Of a stretch of DNA of 64,000 nucleotides, positions 9,596-18,006 are shown piece by piece. The position numbers and the translations under genes are program-made. Source of the stretch: JBPRGG01 sp051418075 (GTDB lineage: Bacteria; Bacteroidota; Bacteroidia; Cytophagales; Cyclobacteriaceae); the NCBI GenBank assembly GCA_051418075.1, contig JBPRGG010000127.1, positions 1 to 64,000 on the forward strand. The letters are read 5' to 3'. The first letter of the stretch is position 1. Every line of letters starts with the position of its first letter. The notes under the pieces are model-generated. The model was not told the origin of the DNA and searched no databases. It saw only the letters and a list, made by a program, of their open reading frames with translations.

Positions 9596-10477
9596 ATGAA
9601 TTTTATAAATCCGAACCTATTCAGGCGGCTTTTCCCAGCACACCATGAAATTAGATTTCAAGGTCAGACTGCTTTACCATTGCTGGTTTTTATGTCCGTC
9701 ATATTCCTTACTTCTTGTGAAGAACCATTGGAAATGGATGCAGATCCTGTTTCCCTGGAAGCAGATGAAGTTGGTATAAAACGAGTGGAAGCTGTTTATA
9801 TAGATGAATACGGTGATCAGCCCCACAGGGATGGAAAAGTTATTAAATATATTGAATTTGATCAGAATGGAAATATAAAGGATAAGAATTTTTCCCTGGC
9901 TAATATAACTGAATGTAAGCCTCTGTCTCAGATCGAGTTGTCGAGCTATGATCCACTCCTGACCAGGGGATTCCGGCAATATGGTCAGACATTTGCCCGG
10001 GAACTTCTAGCCAGCTATAAGAGGCGACCTTATGAAGATGTTATCAGTTCCAAAATTAATGTAACCTATGCGGGTGATCAAATCATTGGTATTGATCAGG
10101 AATATAAATTTGAAATGCATGCATTAAAATATAATCAGGGATCCTTAGAAAAAGGTAAAATCACGGGTACCGGCATGGTCAATGAACAAGATCAATTTGA
10201 ATACCTGGATAATAAGGTTAGGCACAGGTATTACCGGAAAACTATCAGACGAATGGATAATGAATCTTTGGCCTCCCGAAATGTGTTGAGGCAAATGGAT
10301 GGTCAAAATGTATATGAGTTTGATCAGGATGGACGATTGATTGCTATTTACCGGGAGGATGAGACTTTATTAAAGACCTATTCTTATCTGGAAAATGGTT
10401 TGGTAGGGAATTATAAGATTTATAATCTGAAAGAGGAGTTGGAATATACGGTGGAATTAAGGTATAAGTTTTATTAG
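9596..10477 (+). CDS. Lipoprotein of unknown function
   Basis: 293 residues. An unusually long N-region of about 27 residues comes before the hydrophobic core, which ends in the lipobox FLTSC (Cys41). The mature part is rich in charged and aromatic residues and contains short segments such as VYEFDQDGRLIAIYR and YSYLENGLVGNYKIYN, which recall the strand-turn pattern of YD/RHS-like or MORN-like repeats but are too few to name. It stands alone between a divergent SCO operon and a decayed region. Location at the cell envelope is well supported; function is unknown. Confidence 0.75.
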   Translation: MNFINPNLFRRLFPAHHEIRFQGQTALPLLVFMSVIFLTSCEEPLEMDADPVSLEADEVGIKRVEAVYIDEYGDQPHRDGKVIKYIEFDQNGNIKDKNFSLANITECKPLSQIELSSYDPLLTRGFRQYGQTFARELLASYKRRPYEDVISSKINVTYAGDQIIGIDQEYKFEMHALKYNQGSLEKGKITGTGMVNEQDQFEYLDNKVRHRYYRKTIRRMDNESLASRNVLRQMDGQNVYEFDQDGRLIAIYREDETLLKTYSYLENGLVGNYKIYNLKEELEYTVELRYKFY

Positions 10478-10548
10478 GTTGTTACTTGTCACCAGAGCTA
10501 AGTTGGAGAGGTCAATGGAATTAACGATTTTTGAATATGATTTAACGG

Positions 10549-10998
10549 GTGTACATTGATACTTCTGTATTTGGAGGGTATTTTGACTCAGAGTTTGACG
10601 AACCGACTTAGAAATTCTTCAAAATCCTGAACACCAAGAATATTACAATTCTTGTATCTGAAATTTTGGAGCTTGAGGTTTATACAGCCCCTGATCATAT
10701 CGTTGAACTCTTTGAATCATTGACAAATATTGAAAGGGTGCAACTGACATATGAAGCCAAGACACTCTCTGAACTGTACATTTCAGAAAATGTTGTCGGA
10801 CGAACGAGTATAGCTGATTGTCAACATATTGCTCTGGCAACAATCTATAAGACTGTTGTGCTAGTCAGTTGGAACTTTAAACACATTGTATACCTTGAAC
10901 GTATCAGAGGATATAATTCCATCAACTTTAGAGAAGGGTATCAAATGACTGAAATCCGAACGCCAAATGAAATATTTAAGGATGAAGAAAGCAAATAG
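10549..10998 (+). pseudogene. PIN-domain toxin (VapC-like) interrupted by a stop codon
   Basis: Read from the GTG at 10549, the frame gives VYIDTSVFGGYFDSEFDEPT, then a TAG at 10609-10611, then continues without further interruption to 10998. The first block is the typical PIN start with its metal-binding Asp; the rest has GRTSIADCQHIALATIYKTV (second acidic site) and VSWNFKHIVYLERI, both characteristic of a PIN family common in Bacteroidota and archaea. Only one nonsense codon separates it from an intact toxin, so inactivation looks recent. The base before GTG would also normally belong to an ATG-initiated start, which is missing. A small possible antitoxin overlaps its end. Confidence 0.75.
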
Positions 10999-11143
10999 CA
11001 CACAAACAATGGTCGAACTAATGAGGGAAATTCGTGATCAAGTAAGCAAGGACATCATGGACATGTCATTAGCAGAGGAACGAGCCTATTTATCAGAACA
11101 GCTGAAAAAACTAAAGTCAGAACGGGAAAAGGCGAACAGGTAA
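10982..11143 (+). CDS. Small possible antitoxin paired with the PIN gene
   Basis: A 53-residue frame starting with ATG 17 bases inside the end of the PIN gene and closing with TAA at 11141-11143. The product is highly charged and helical (segments VELMREIRDQVSKD and SEQLKKLKSEREKANR). Overlap with the PIN frame and the small charged product fit the toxin-antitoxin layout, here with the antitoxin second. No ribbon-helix-helix or AbrB motif is obvious. The role is inferred from position. Confidence 0.55.
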   Translation: MKKANSTQTMVELMREIRDQVSKDIMDMSLAEERAYLSEQLKKLKSEREKANR

Positions 11144-11298
11144 TTGAGTAGCCCGACCTAAGTCAAATTGACTCAGGTTGAGGCTCTGACACCACTGTAC
11201 ATTTTCAGCATTGGTTCTAACTGATACCAGAAATTGAATAAAAGTGTTACCACCTGTAAAGATTATGTTTAGCTTGAAGATAAAATTCAGGTTAACAG

Positions 11299-11819
11299 AT
11301 GGATACCTTTATATGTCGCCATTGCCAGACTCCACACCCCAAGAACACCCGGCATAAAAATCAAAAATACTGCAGCTCACCATTATGCCAGCAGGCACGC
11401 AAGAATGCCTGAGAGCGAAGAAGACTCCATACAGACGCTGATTATAAAGAAAGCAGGAAAGCCCAGAAAAGGAAATGGTATAAGCAGCAGCCAGGCGATT
11501 AATACCAGGCCAATTATCGTAGCACTCACCCCACCTACCAAAATTATAATCGGGAAAAACAGCGGCTAAGGAACCAAAAAAGGGTTCAGGGTGCGTCTGT
11601 CTCAAAGATTGTTAAGATGGAAGCGTCAACAGAAAAAAGTGAGCTGGAAGGCACCTGGTACGCACTTATTCCCTACAGCAGCTTTGCCAGCCAAAGATTG
11701 TAAAGACGAACGCGTTAATTGTTCAAATTGTGGATACGGCACATTTGAAGGGGATAAATTCTTCAAAGAGTGAAGAAACGGGCGATATTGTAAAGACGGA
11801 CACGTTGGGTAAATGCTAG
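11299..11819 (+). pseudogene. Decayed cysteine-rich (zinc-ribbon-like) protein gene
   Basis: From the ATG at 11299 the frame reads ICRHCQTPHPKN, then YCSSPLCQQARKNA (CxxC plus CxxxxC), then a TGA at 11410, then ADYKESRKAQKRKWYKQQP, a TAA at 11500, then NYRSTHPTYQNYNREKQR and on to 11700. After a frame change near 11690 a third part reads KIVKTNALIVQIVD and DIVKTDTLGKC, ending in TAG at 11817. The pattern CRxC...CSSxxCQxARK with Lys/Arg/Trp-rich repeats and IVKTD units recalls an uncharacterised family I have seen in Bacteroidota and deltaproteobacteria, often near mobile elements. Two stops plus one frameshift make it non-functional. Confidence 0.65.
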
Positions 11820-11984
11820 CAGGAACAGGTAATTTTACAATATAATGTTACTAAAAATGAAAATAAATTTATCGCATTGACTTATGAAGATTTCTTTGCG
11901 TTATTAAGCAAACATTGCCCTGACAGCAACTATAAAAAATGGCTCGACTATTTGACAAAAAGGTATATCGTGACATATGACTGA
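11820..11984 (+). pseudogene. Short reading-frame remnant
   Basis: Directly after the decayed cysteine-rich gene and in the frame of its last part, 54 codons read QEQVILQYNVTKNENKF, then ALTYEDFFALLSKHCPD, then YKKWLDYLTKRYIV before a TGA at 11982. Composition is protein-like and there is no start codon near its beginning, so it looks like the C-terminal end of a lost gene. Family not recognised. Confidence 0.4.
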
Positions 11985-12254
11985 AAGAAAAACGCCCTAA
12001 TTTGCTGGCTGTTTTAAAAAACATTCTGATAGACCTCTTGCTTTTGTCAGCCAGATGACGGGCCATCCCTGCTTTTTGATTTTCTAATAATAGATTGATT
12101 GGATTTTACGGAAAATGAGATTACTAATTATGTTTTTGATTAATTATTGTAAATGGCAATTTATCCTCATTGTCCCATTTTTGGTAAATTATAAAACAAT
12201 CTAACATTAGCTAAATTCTGCTTGATTTTTACTTTTATTGAATATTTTTTGGGT

Positions 12255-12262
12255 TAGCTTTG
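12255..12262 (+). promoter_or_regulatory. Possible -7 element (TAGCTTTG)
   Basis: TAGCTTTG fits TAnnTTTG and lies 27 bases before the ATG at 12289. The -33 TTG is not at perfect spacing, so confidence is moderate. Confidence 0.4.
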
Positions 12263-12288
12263 CCCAGCCAATTTAAATAACAAGAGGT

Positions 12289-12765
12289 ATGAAAAAAATT
12301 ATTGTTGTAGGTCTGCTGATGTTATGTACAACCTGGATGCAGGCACAGGATTATCAAACCGGATTGGGATTACGGTTAGGTACTTCTAATGGCATTACGA
12401 TCAAACATTTTGTAAATAGCAATGCAGCTCTTGAAGGGCAGCTTACTGGCCGGTGGCGAGGGGTAACCATTACCGGCTTATATGTGGTTCAGAATCCTGC
12501 CTTCGATACACCGGGCTTTAGTTGGTTTTTCGGTGGCGGGGCTCATATTGGGTTTTATAACAATTACCGGGATCATCCCTGGTTCAAAGATGATTATCAT
12601 AACGATACGGTTATGGGAGTAGACCTCATTCTGGGTCTTGAATACACGTTTACAGAAGCTCCTATTACTTTGGGTCTGGATTGGAAACCCGAAGTAAATT
12701 TAATAGGCTACCAGGGCTTCTGGGGAGAAGAGTTTGGTTTATCTATCCGATATAATTTTAATTAA
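12289..12765 (+). CDS. Exported small barrel-like protein, unknown function
   Basis: 158 residues with a signal peptide (MKKIIVVGLLMLCTTWMQAQ, cleavage after AQA or nearby). The mature part begins DYQTGLGLRLGTSNGITIKHF and ends FGLSIRYNFN; alternating hydrophobic residues and the terminal aromatic suggest an eight-strand outer-membrane beta barrel. It shares layout and short motifs with the product of 4037-4642, so the two are probably distant paralogues. It is followed closely by a methyltransferase gene. Function unknown. Confidence 0.75.
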   Translation: MKKIIVVGLLMLCTTWMQAQDYQTGLGLRLGTSNGITIKHFVNSNAALEGQLTGRWRGVTITGLYVVQNPAFDTPGFSWFFGGGAHIGFYNNYRDHPWFKDDYHNDTVMGVDLILGLEYTFTEAPITLGLDWKPEVNLIGYQGFWGEEFGLSIRYNFN

Positions 12766-12794
12766 AACAGAAAACATTAGAATTCTTTCTGCAA

Positions 12795-13502
12795 GTGGCT
12801 AATGATTACTTTCAGTTTAAAAAATTCAGGATTAATCAGGCACAGGCTCCATTTAGAGTTTGTACTGATTCCTGTATTTTTGGGGCCTGGATAAAACCCG
12901 ATCATCCACAAAGCATTTTGGATATAGGCACAGGTACTGGCTTGTTAAGTCTAATGATGGCTCAAAGGTTTGCTGCTCAAATTGATGCTGTGGAAATTAA
13001 TGATAAAGCTTATCAATCCGCCTGTGAAAACATTGCAATAAGCTCCTGGAGCAATCGGATAAAGGTTTATTGGGAAAGTGTTCAGCAATATGCTGAACAA
13101 AAAACCCAGACCTATGATGTTATTATCACCAATCCTCCATTTTTTAAAGATCATCACACAACAGCGGATCCTGACAAGAATCAAGCCCTGCATAATCAAT
13201 ATTTACCTTTTTCAGACTTGCTTGAGGTAGTTCTGAAACTTCTGCATCCAAGTGGAGAGTTTTATATTATGTTACCGGAGTGGGAGTTTAATCAATTCGA
13301 GCAAATGGCTGGACAGGCTCAGCTAATTTTAAATAAAAAACTGACAGTAAAAAATCAAGCTACTGAACCAGTCTTCCGGATGGTGGGAGCCTATTCGTTC
13401 TATTCCTCAGAATGTAAGCGTGAATACCTGACCATTAGAAATGGTAATAAATATACTCCGGAATTTATTGAGCTGTTGAAAGACTATTATTTGTACCTAT
13501 AA
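12795..13502 (+). CDS. trmN6: tRNA1(Val) (adenine(37)-N6)-methyltransferase
   Basis: SAM-dependent methyltransferase of 235 residues, YfiC/TrmN6 type. Family marks are the N-terminal FRVCTDSCIFGAW, the SAM motif LDIGTGTGLLSLMMAQR and the adenine N6 motif TNPPFF. It should methylate A37 of tRNA-Val. The start is GTG at 12795, which puts FQFKKFRI at the family's usual position; the nearest ATG is out of frame. It sits 29 bases after the barrel-like gene and ends in a hairpin terminator. Confidence 0.9.
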   Translation: MANDYFQFKKFRINQAQAPFRVCTDSCIFGAWIKPDHPQSILDIGTGTGLLSLMMAQRFAAQIDAVEINDKAYQSACENIAISSWSNRIKVYWESVQQYAEQKTQTYDVIITNPPFFKDHHTTADPDKNQALHNQYLPFSDLLEVVLKLLHPSGEFYIMLPEWEFNQFEQMAGQAQLILNKKLTVKNQATEPVFRMVGAYSFYSSECKREYLTIRNGNKYTPEFIELLKDYYLYL

Positions 13503-13534
13503 AAAAAGCGGATAAAAAATTACCCGCCTTTTTA
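13501..13534 (+). terminator. Hairpin terminator after trmN6
   Basis: An A-run with GCGG pairs with CCGCCTTTTT across an A/T loop directly after the stop codon; one mismatch in the stem. The T-run on the plus strand fits the trmN6 transcript. Confidence 0.55.
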
Positions 13535-13563
13535 GCAACAGCTCAATTATGTTAAATCATTTT

Positions 13564-13896
13564 TTACTTCTTTTTATTTAGCAGGTATAAGGAATGATGG
13601 TCTAAATTAATTAATAGATACCCTTTTTTCAACAATTGCCTTTCATCATCATTCAGTTCTTCTTTTTTCTTTTCCAGGATAAGATTTCCCTGTAAATCGT
13701 ATAAACTAATTTTTTTCTTATCTTGATGTTTTAAATCCATGAAATTATTATTTAAATGGTTCTCAATCAATTGATGTAAATTTACCTTCGATGCACGATC
13801 CATTAAATCATCCTTTATGGTTTCCATTGACCCTCCGTTTGCCTGAGCTGAAAATCCAAAAATTACTAACAGCGACACTAGCCAAAATCTTTTCAT
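13564..13896 (-). CDS. Small exported protein, unknown function
   Basis: 110 residues with a signal peptide (MKRFWLVSLLVIFGFSAQA, cleavage after AQA). The mature part is Lys/Asp/Leu-rich and holds the segment KKISLYDLQGNLILEKKKEEL, similar in feel to the 'YDLQGRLI' turn of T9SS-like beta domains but too short to assign. The gene stands alone between converging and diverging units. Function unknown. Confidence 0.6.
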   Translation of the reverse strand: MKRFWLVSLLVIFGFSAQANGGSMETIKDDLMDRASKVNLHQLIENHLNNNFMDLKHQDKKKISLYDLQGNLILEKKKEELNDDERQLLKKGYLLINLDHHSLYLLNKKK

Positions 13897-14050
13897 GATA
13901 GTATAAGTTTTAAATATGATAGTTATACTATTATATACGGGAAAGTGATTAATTAGTTGCGTTCTGCTTCATTATTTTTAGATATCCGGAATGATTTTTT
14001 TCCTACGGTCACTGACCATTCACTTTGAAGCAAATCAAGAGGCAAAAAAT

Positions 14051-14082
14051 AAAAAAAGGCTGTCCAATTAATCAGACAGCCT
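14051..14082 (-). terminator. Hairpin terminator of the M16 peptidase operon
   Basis: AGGCTGTC and GACAGCCT form a perfect 8-base stem with a 10-base loop; on the minus strand it is followed by a run of T, right after the end of the peptidase gene at 14106. Confidence 0.8.
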
Positions 14083-14105
14083 GTCATATTTTAATAAGTC
14101 AGATA

Positions 14106-16184
14106 CTATTGATTACTGGCAAATACATCATCTGCTATACCGGCATTGACTTCAATTGCCGTTACTTCAGCTTTTATATTTTGAGGACCTGTTTTAATCT
14201 GCATCATATGAGGAAACATAACTCCATTTACCTCTTGATATGCTCCGTAATCTGTGGTTTGTGTCATTTCTCCCTGTTGGGTTTTCATGGTGCTGGATTC
14301 TCTGACCAGCAGGTTGCTTTCTTTACTGTAATACTTTCTGGAATTGTTTCCGGAAGGAAGCGTTACCTCCAGCACATAAGCTTCCTGGCCTTCAACCATT
14401 TCGCTACCCACCAGGTCATAGTCAATGCCCAATTCGTCATACCTGGCTTCGGGGAACATCATGGCCTGGATTTTATAATCGCTTTTCATTTGATCATCCA
14501 TAGGCATTTTATTTCCCATTTGCATCATGTAGCCATCATTTCCATCGAAAACTATCTTTTGAAAGGTCATTCCATTCATAGAGATCTCTGTAAATGATTT
14601 TCCCGGCTTTTTCATCATGGTTTTAATGTTTAAATCCCCCTGGGGAATAGAGGCCTTCATTGAAATCTGAACATCTTCAATGGCCTTGATTTGATCCTCA
14701 CCTCCTAAAGCTTCAATATAGTTGTTGAGCACCTGATTGGCTGTAAGGTCAGCTGGCAGTTCGGAAACTGAAGGTGGTTTAACTGTATTACCATTGACAT
14801 CATAATATTTCAATTCTCCGAATCGCTTTAATTTATCACCGATGTCACTGGCTTTACCTACTGCAATAATATTCATGTTACCAGGTAATATGAATTTTTG
14901 AGCCATTTGCTGTACATCTTCAGGACTGACAGCCTGAACTTTTTTGACATAATTGGTATAATAATCTTCCGGTAATCCGTACCGTTGGGTATTGATGGCA
15001 AACCGGGCGATGGTTTGAGGTTGCTCCAGGGATCGGATAAATCGACCTGCCAATACATTTCTTGCCAGAGAAAGTTCTTTCATTTCCACCTTTTCATCCC
15101 GGATCCTTTCCATTTCATAGATAAATTCAACCAGGGCACTGTCAGTTACTTCATTTCTGACGCTGGCCACGGCCCTGTAGGTGCCGACCAGTTCATCCTC
15201 GCCTAAGTTTGAGTAGGCACCATAAGTGTATCCTTTATCTTCTCTGATGTTCATGAAAAATCGCGAAGAACTGTTCCCCCCTAAGATCATATTCATCACA
15301 TCGGCTTTTATCAGGTCGTCAGAACCTGGTTTTAAATCCACCGGGTAAGTAAGTCCCATCACTGTTTGAACTGCTGCCGGACGGTCTACCAACCCTACCA
15401 CGGTTGAATTAGGCGGTTGAGGCAGGCTGTAGTTTTTTTCCGGCACATCACCTTTTTGCCAGGACCCAAAATATTTTTCAGCCAGTTGTTTGGCCTCTTT
15501 TAAATCGATATCACCCACAATGGCCAGGTAAGCTATATTTGGTTTGAAATAAGTGGTATAATAATCTTTCAGATCCTGTACGGTAATGTTTTCAACGTGC
15601 TCTTCTGTTTGAATTTCGCCATAAGGATGTTCCTTACCATAATTCAACACATCAGCCACATTTCCGGCAATAGCTTGAGGATCATCTTTTTCAGAAGCCA
15701 ATCCGGAAATGGTCTGTTTTTTGATCTTTTCCAGCTCTTCTTCTGGAAATGTGGGATTGTATAGTATATCTGTCATCAATTCCAACAGCTTATCCTTATG
15801 CTTGGTGAGCGAGGCGGCATAAATGGAACTGGCGCTGGGAGCCAGGGTAGCGCCTATAAAGTCCACCTCCTGGTCGATTTCATCTTTGCTGCGGTTGGTA
15901 GTTCCTCTTCTCAGCATTTGACCAGCCATGGAAATATAGCCCACTTTATCATGTTCCAGCAATGGGTCTCGGTCCAGAATAAGGTTAAATGCAACTCTGG
16001 GCAATTTGCGGTTCTCTACCACAATTACTTTCAGGCCATTGTCCAGTTCAAAATTCTGTGACTTTCCAATTCTTATTTCAGGTGCAGGCCCGGAAGCAGG
16101 CTTTTGGGATCTGTCTACCTGAGCCCAGGCCTGGTTTAATCCTATAGAAAGGATCAGGATCAGTAAATTTTTAATCAGCTTCAT
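14106..16184 (-). CDS. M16 peptidase-like protein without the zinc motif, with an added C-terminal domain
   Basis: 692 residues with a signal peptide ending AWAQ. Residues about 35-475 are two M16 (pitrilysin/insulinase) repeats, but the place of the HxxEH zinc site reads SMAGQMLRRGTTNRSK, so this is the non-catalytic partner. The part from about 478 on (starting ADLTANQVLNNYIEALGG, with later YVLEVTLPSGNNSRKYY) resembles the lipoprotein-sorting LolA/LolB-like fold seen in Bacteroidota proteins; this is inference. The catalytic partner lies 29 bases upstream on the same strand, the usual arrangement of heterodimeric M16B peptidases. Confidence 0.88.
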   Translation of the reverse strand: MKLIKNLLILILSIGLNQAWAQVDRSQKPASGPAPEIRIGKSQNFELDNGLKVIVVENRKLPRVAFNLILDRDPLLEHDKVGYISMAGQMLRRGTTNRSKDEIDQEVDFIGATLAPSASSIYAASLTKHKDKLLELMTDILYNPTFPEEELEKIKKQTISGLASEKDDPQAIAGNVADVLNYGKEHPYGEIQTEEHVENITVQDLKDYYTTYFKPNIAYLAIVGDIDLKEAKQLAEKYFGSWQKGDVPEKNYSLPQPPNSTVVGLVDRPAAVQTVMGLTYPVDLKPGSDDLIKADVMNMILGGNSSSRFFMNIREDKGYTYGAYSNLGEDELVGTYRAVASVRNEVTDSALVEFIYEMERIRDEKVEMKELSLARNVLAGRFIRSLEQPQTIARFAINTQRYGLPEDYYTNYVKKVQAVSPEDVQQMAQKFILPGNMNIIAVGKASDIGDKLKRFGELKYYDVNGNTVKPPSVSELPADLTANQVLNNYIEALGGEDQIKAIEDVQISMKASIPQGDLNIKTMMKKPGKSFTEISMNGMTFQKIVFDGNDGYMMQMGNKMPMDDQMKSDYKIQAMMFPEARYDELGIDYDLVGSEMVEGQEAYVLEVTLPSGNNSRKYYSKESNLLVRESSTMKTQQGEMTQTTDYGAYQEVNGVMFPHMMQIKTGPQNIKAEVTAIEVNAGIADDVFASNQ

Positions 16185-16213
16185 TTATTATTTCAATTTA
16201 AGATTTTAAAAAT

Positions 16214-17536
16214 TTATTGTGCGGATGATTTAGGTAACCAATGTAAAACTACCCGGCTATTATCTTTCAGATATTCATTGGCCACGCGTTGAATATCTTC
16301 CCGGGTCACTGCCATATATTTGTCAATTTCAGTATTGATCAGGTTGGTATTATTATAAAAAGTATAATAAGTGGCCAGGGATTCGGCAATACCGGCTACA
16401 GTAGAATTGGAAGTAATAAATTCAGACTCTTTTTGATTCCTGATCTTTTGAAATTCAGACGCTTCAACCAGGTTGTTCTTTACCTGATCAATTTCTTTTT
16501 CCATTGCAGCTTGCAGCTCATCTACAGATACCCCCATATTGGCGATGCCAAAGGTTAAAAACAAACCAGGATCTTCACCTGATAAGGGAATGGCTCCGGT
16601 AGCCAGAGCCAACTGCTGTTTATCTACAATAGATTTATTCAATCTGGAACTGGCACCATCTGAAAGTAAGGTGACCAGCATATCCATGGCATAATAATCG
16701 TCAGTACCCAGGGCTGGCATGTGATAAGCAGTAATTACAGCTGGCAACTGAATATTATCATATACTACATCCTTAATTTCCTCTTGCTGAGGTGGTTCCA
16801 CGATATCAGGTTGTTGAACTGGTTCACCGGCTGGAATATCACTGAAGTATTTTTCAACCATTTTCTTGGTTTCCTGAATATCTATATCACCGGCAATGGA
16901 TAAAGTGGCATTGTTGGGTACATAATACTTATCCCTGAAATCCTTAAAATCCTGTATTGAAGCGGCATCCAGATGCTCCATGGAGCCAATGGGAGGCCAT
17001 TGATAAGGATGTTCACGGTAGGCCCTTTTAAGCACTTCCAATAAAAATGTACCATAAGGCTGATTGTCATACCTTTGCCGTTTTTCCTCTTTTACCACTT
17101 CCCGTTGGGTTTCCACTACCACTGAGTCCACTACCATATTCAGCATTCTTTCTGATTCCATCCATAATCCCAGCGCCAGTTCATTGGAAGGTAATAATTC
17201 GTAATAATAGGTACGGTCTAAACTGGTGGAGGCATTTCTGGCGCCTCCTGCGTCAGAAACATATTCGGTAAATCCTCCTGTGGGAATATTTTTGGTTCGG
17301 CGTGAAGCCACATGTTCAAAAAAATGGGCGAAACCTGTCTTATCGATTTCTTCATTTTTTGATCCAACATGGTACATGGTGGAGACAGCAATGATAGGAG
17401 TGCTGTTATCCTGATGTAGAATGACATGAAGTCCATTGTCCAGGTCATATTCAGTAAACTCAATATTTGTTTCTTGACCAAACAAATAGGTAGTACAGAA
17501 TAACAGGGATAAAATAAGAAGGAATTTTTGATTCAT
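16214..17536 (-). CDS. M16 family zinc metallopeptidase, catalytic subunit
   Basis: 440 residues with a signal peptide (cleavage near LFGQ/E). The inverted zinc motif HFFEH is at residues 71-75, with the third ligand in the downstream Glu-rich EVVKEEKRQR near 150; FTEYVSDAGG and TSLDRTYYYE also fit the family. Acts in the periplasm or on the cell surface, probably degrading peptides together with the non-catalytic subunit encoded next. Confidence 0.93.
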   Translation of the reverse strand: MNQKFLLILSLLFCTTYLFGQETNIEFTEYDLDNGLHVILHQDNSTPIIAVSTMYHVGSKNEEIDKTGFAHFFEHVASRRTKNIPTGGFTEYVSDAGGARNASTSLDRTYYYELLPSNELALGLWMESERMLNMVVDSVVVETQREVVKEEKRQRYDNQPYGTFLLEVLKRAYREHPYQWPPIGSMEHLDAASIQDFKDFRDKYYVPNNATLSIAGDIDIQETKKMVEKYFSDIPAGEPVQQPDIVEPPQQEEIKDVVYDNIQLPAVITAYHMPALGTDDYYAMDMLVTLLSDGASSRLNKSIVDKQQLALATGAIPLSGEDPGLFLTFGIANMGVSVDELQAAMEKEIDQVKNNLVEASEFQKIRNQKESEFITSNSTVAGIAESLATYYTFYNNTNLINTEIDKYMAVTREDIQRVANEYLKDNSRVVLHWLPKSSAQ

Positions 17537-18006
17537 GGTTATAAAATTTAAAATTTAGGTTATCCGATTATATAAAATTACCCAATAATTATTTCAACAG
17601 TAACTTATAACTTTATTTTTCTGTAAATGGTTTATATTATCATTTGACTGGAAAAATGAACATTTAATTGAAAGAATGAAAATTTCTTCTGTAGCACCTT
17701 TCCTGTTTGCCCAGACCAAAAAAATAAACCATGGACCTAAATAGAAAAACTGATAAAAATTTTTCAAAGTGGCAGTTTTTTTTTTGATTGGTATTTTATT
17801 TAGCCTAAGGGTTAGTACAATATAATTCAGGCCAAAATAATTGTAAATAACTAAATATTTATTCGGTATAAGTCCAAAATATATTTATTATTCAAATAAT
17901 TGTTTCTATATTAGGGCCATATTTTATAATTTTTTGAATAATTTTGAGCAAAATATTAATTTTCATAATTAAAAAATCAACAAATAGCTGAACAAAAAAA
18001 GGATTT
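17537..18006. other. Intergenic region upstream of the pyrophosphatase gene
   Basis: 470 very AT-rich bases between divergent units (M16 operon leftward, pyrophosphatase rightward). It includes a T11 run near 17770. No RNA gene, conserved riboswitch or coding frame was recognised. Confidence 0.4.

Noticed and set aside
14025..14597. A 190-codon open frame on the plus strand
   Set aside because: It lies antisense over the end of the M16 gene, shows no family motif and has no plausible start context.
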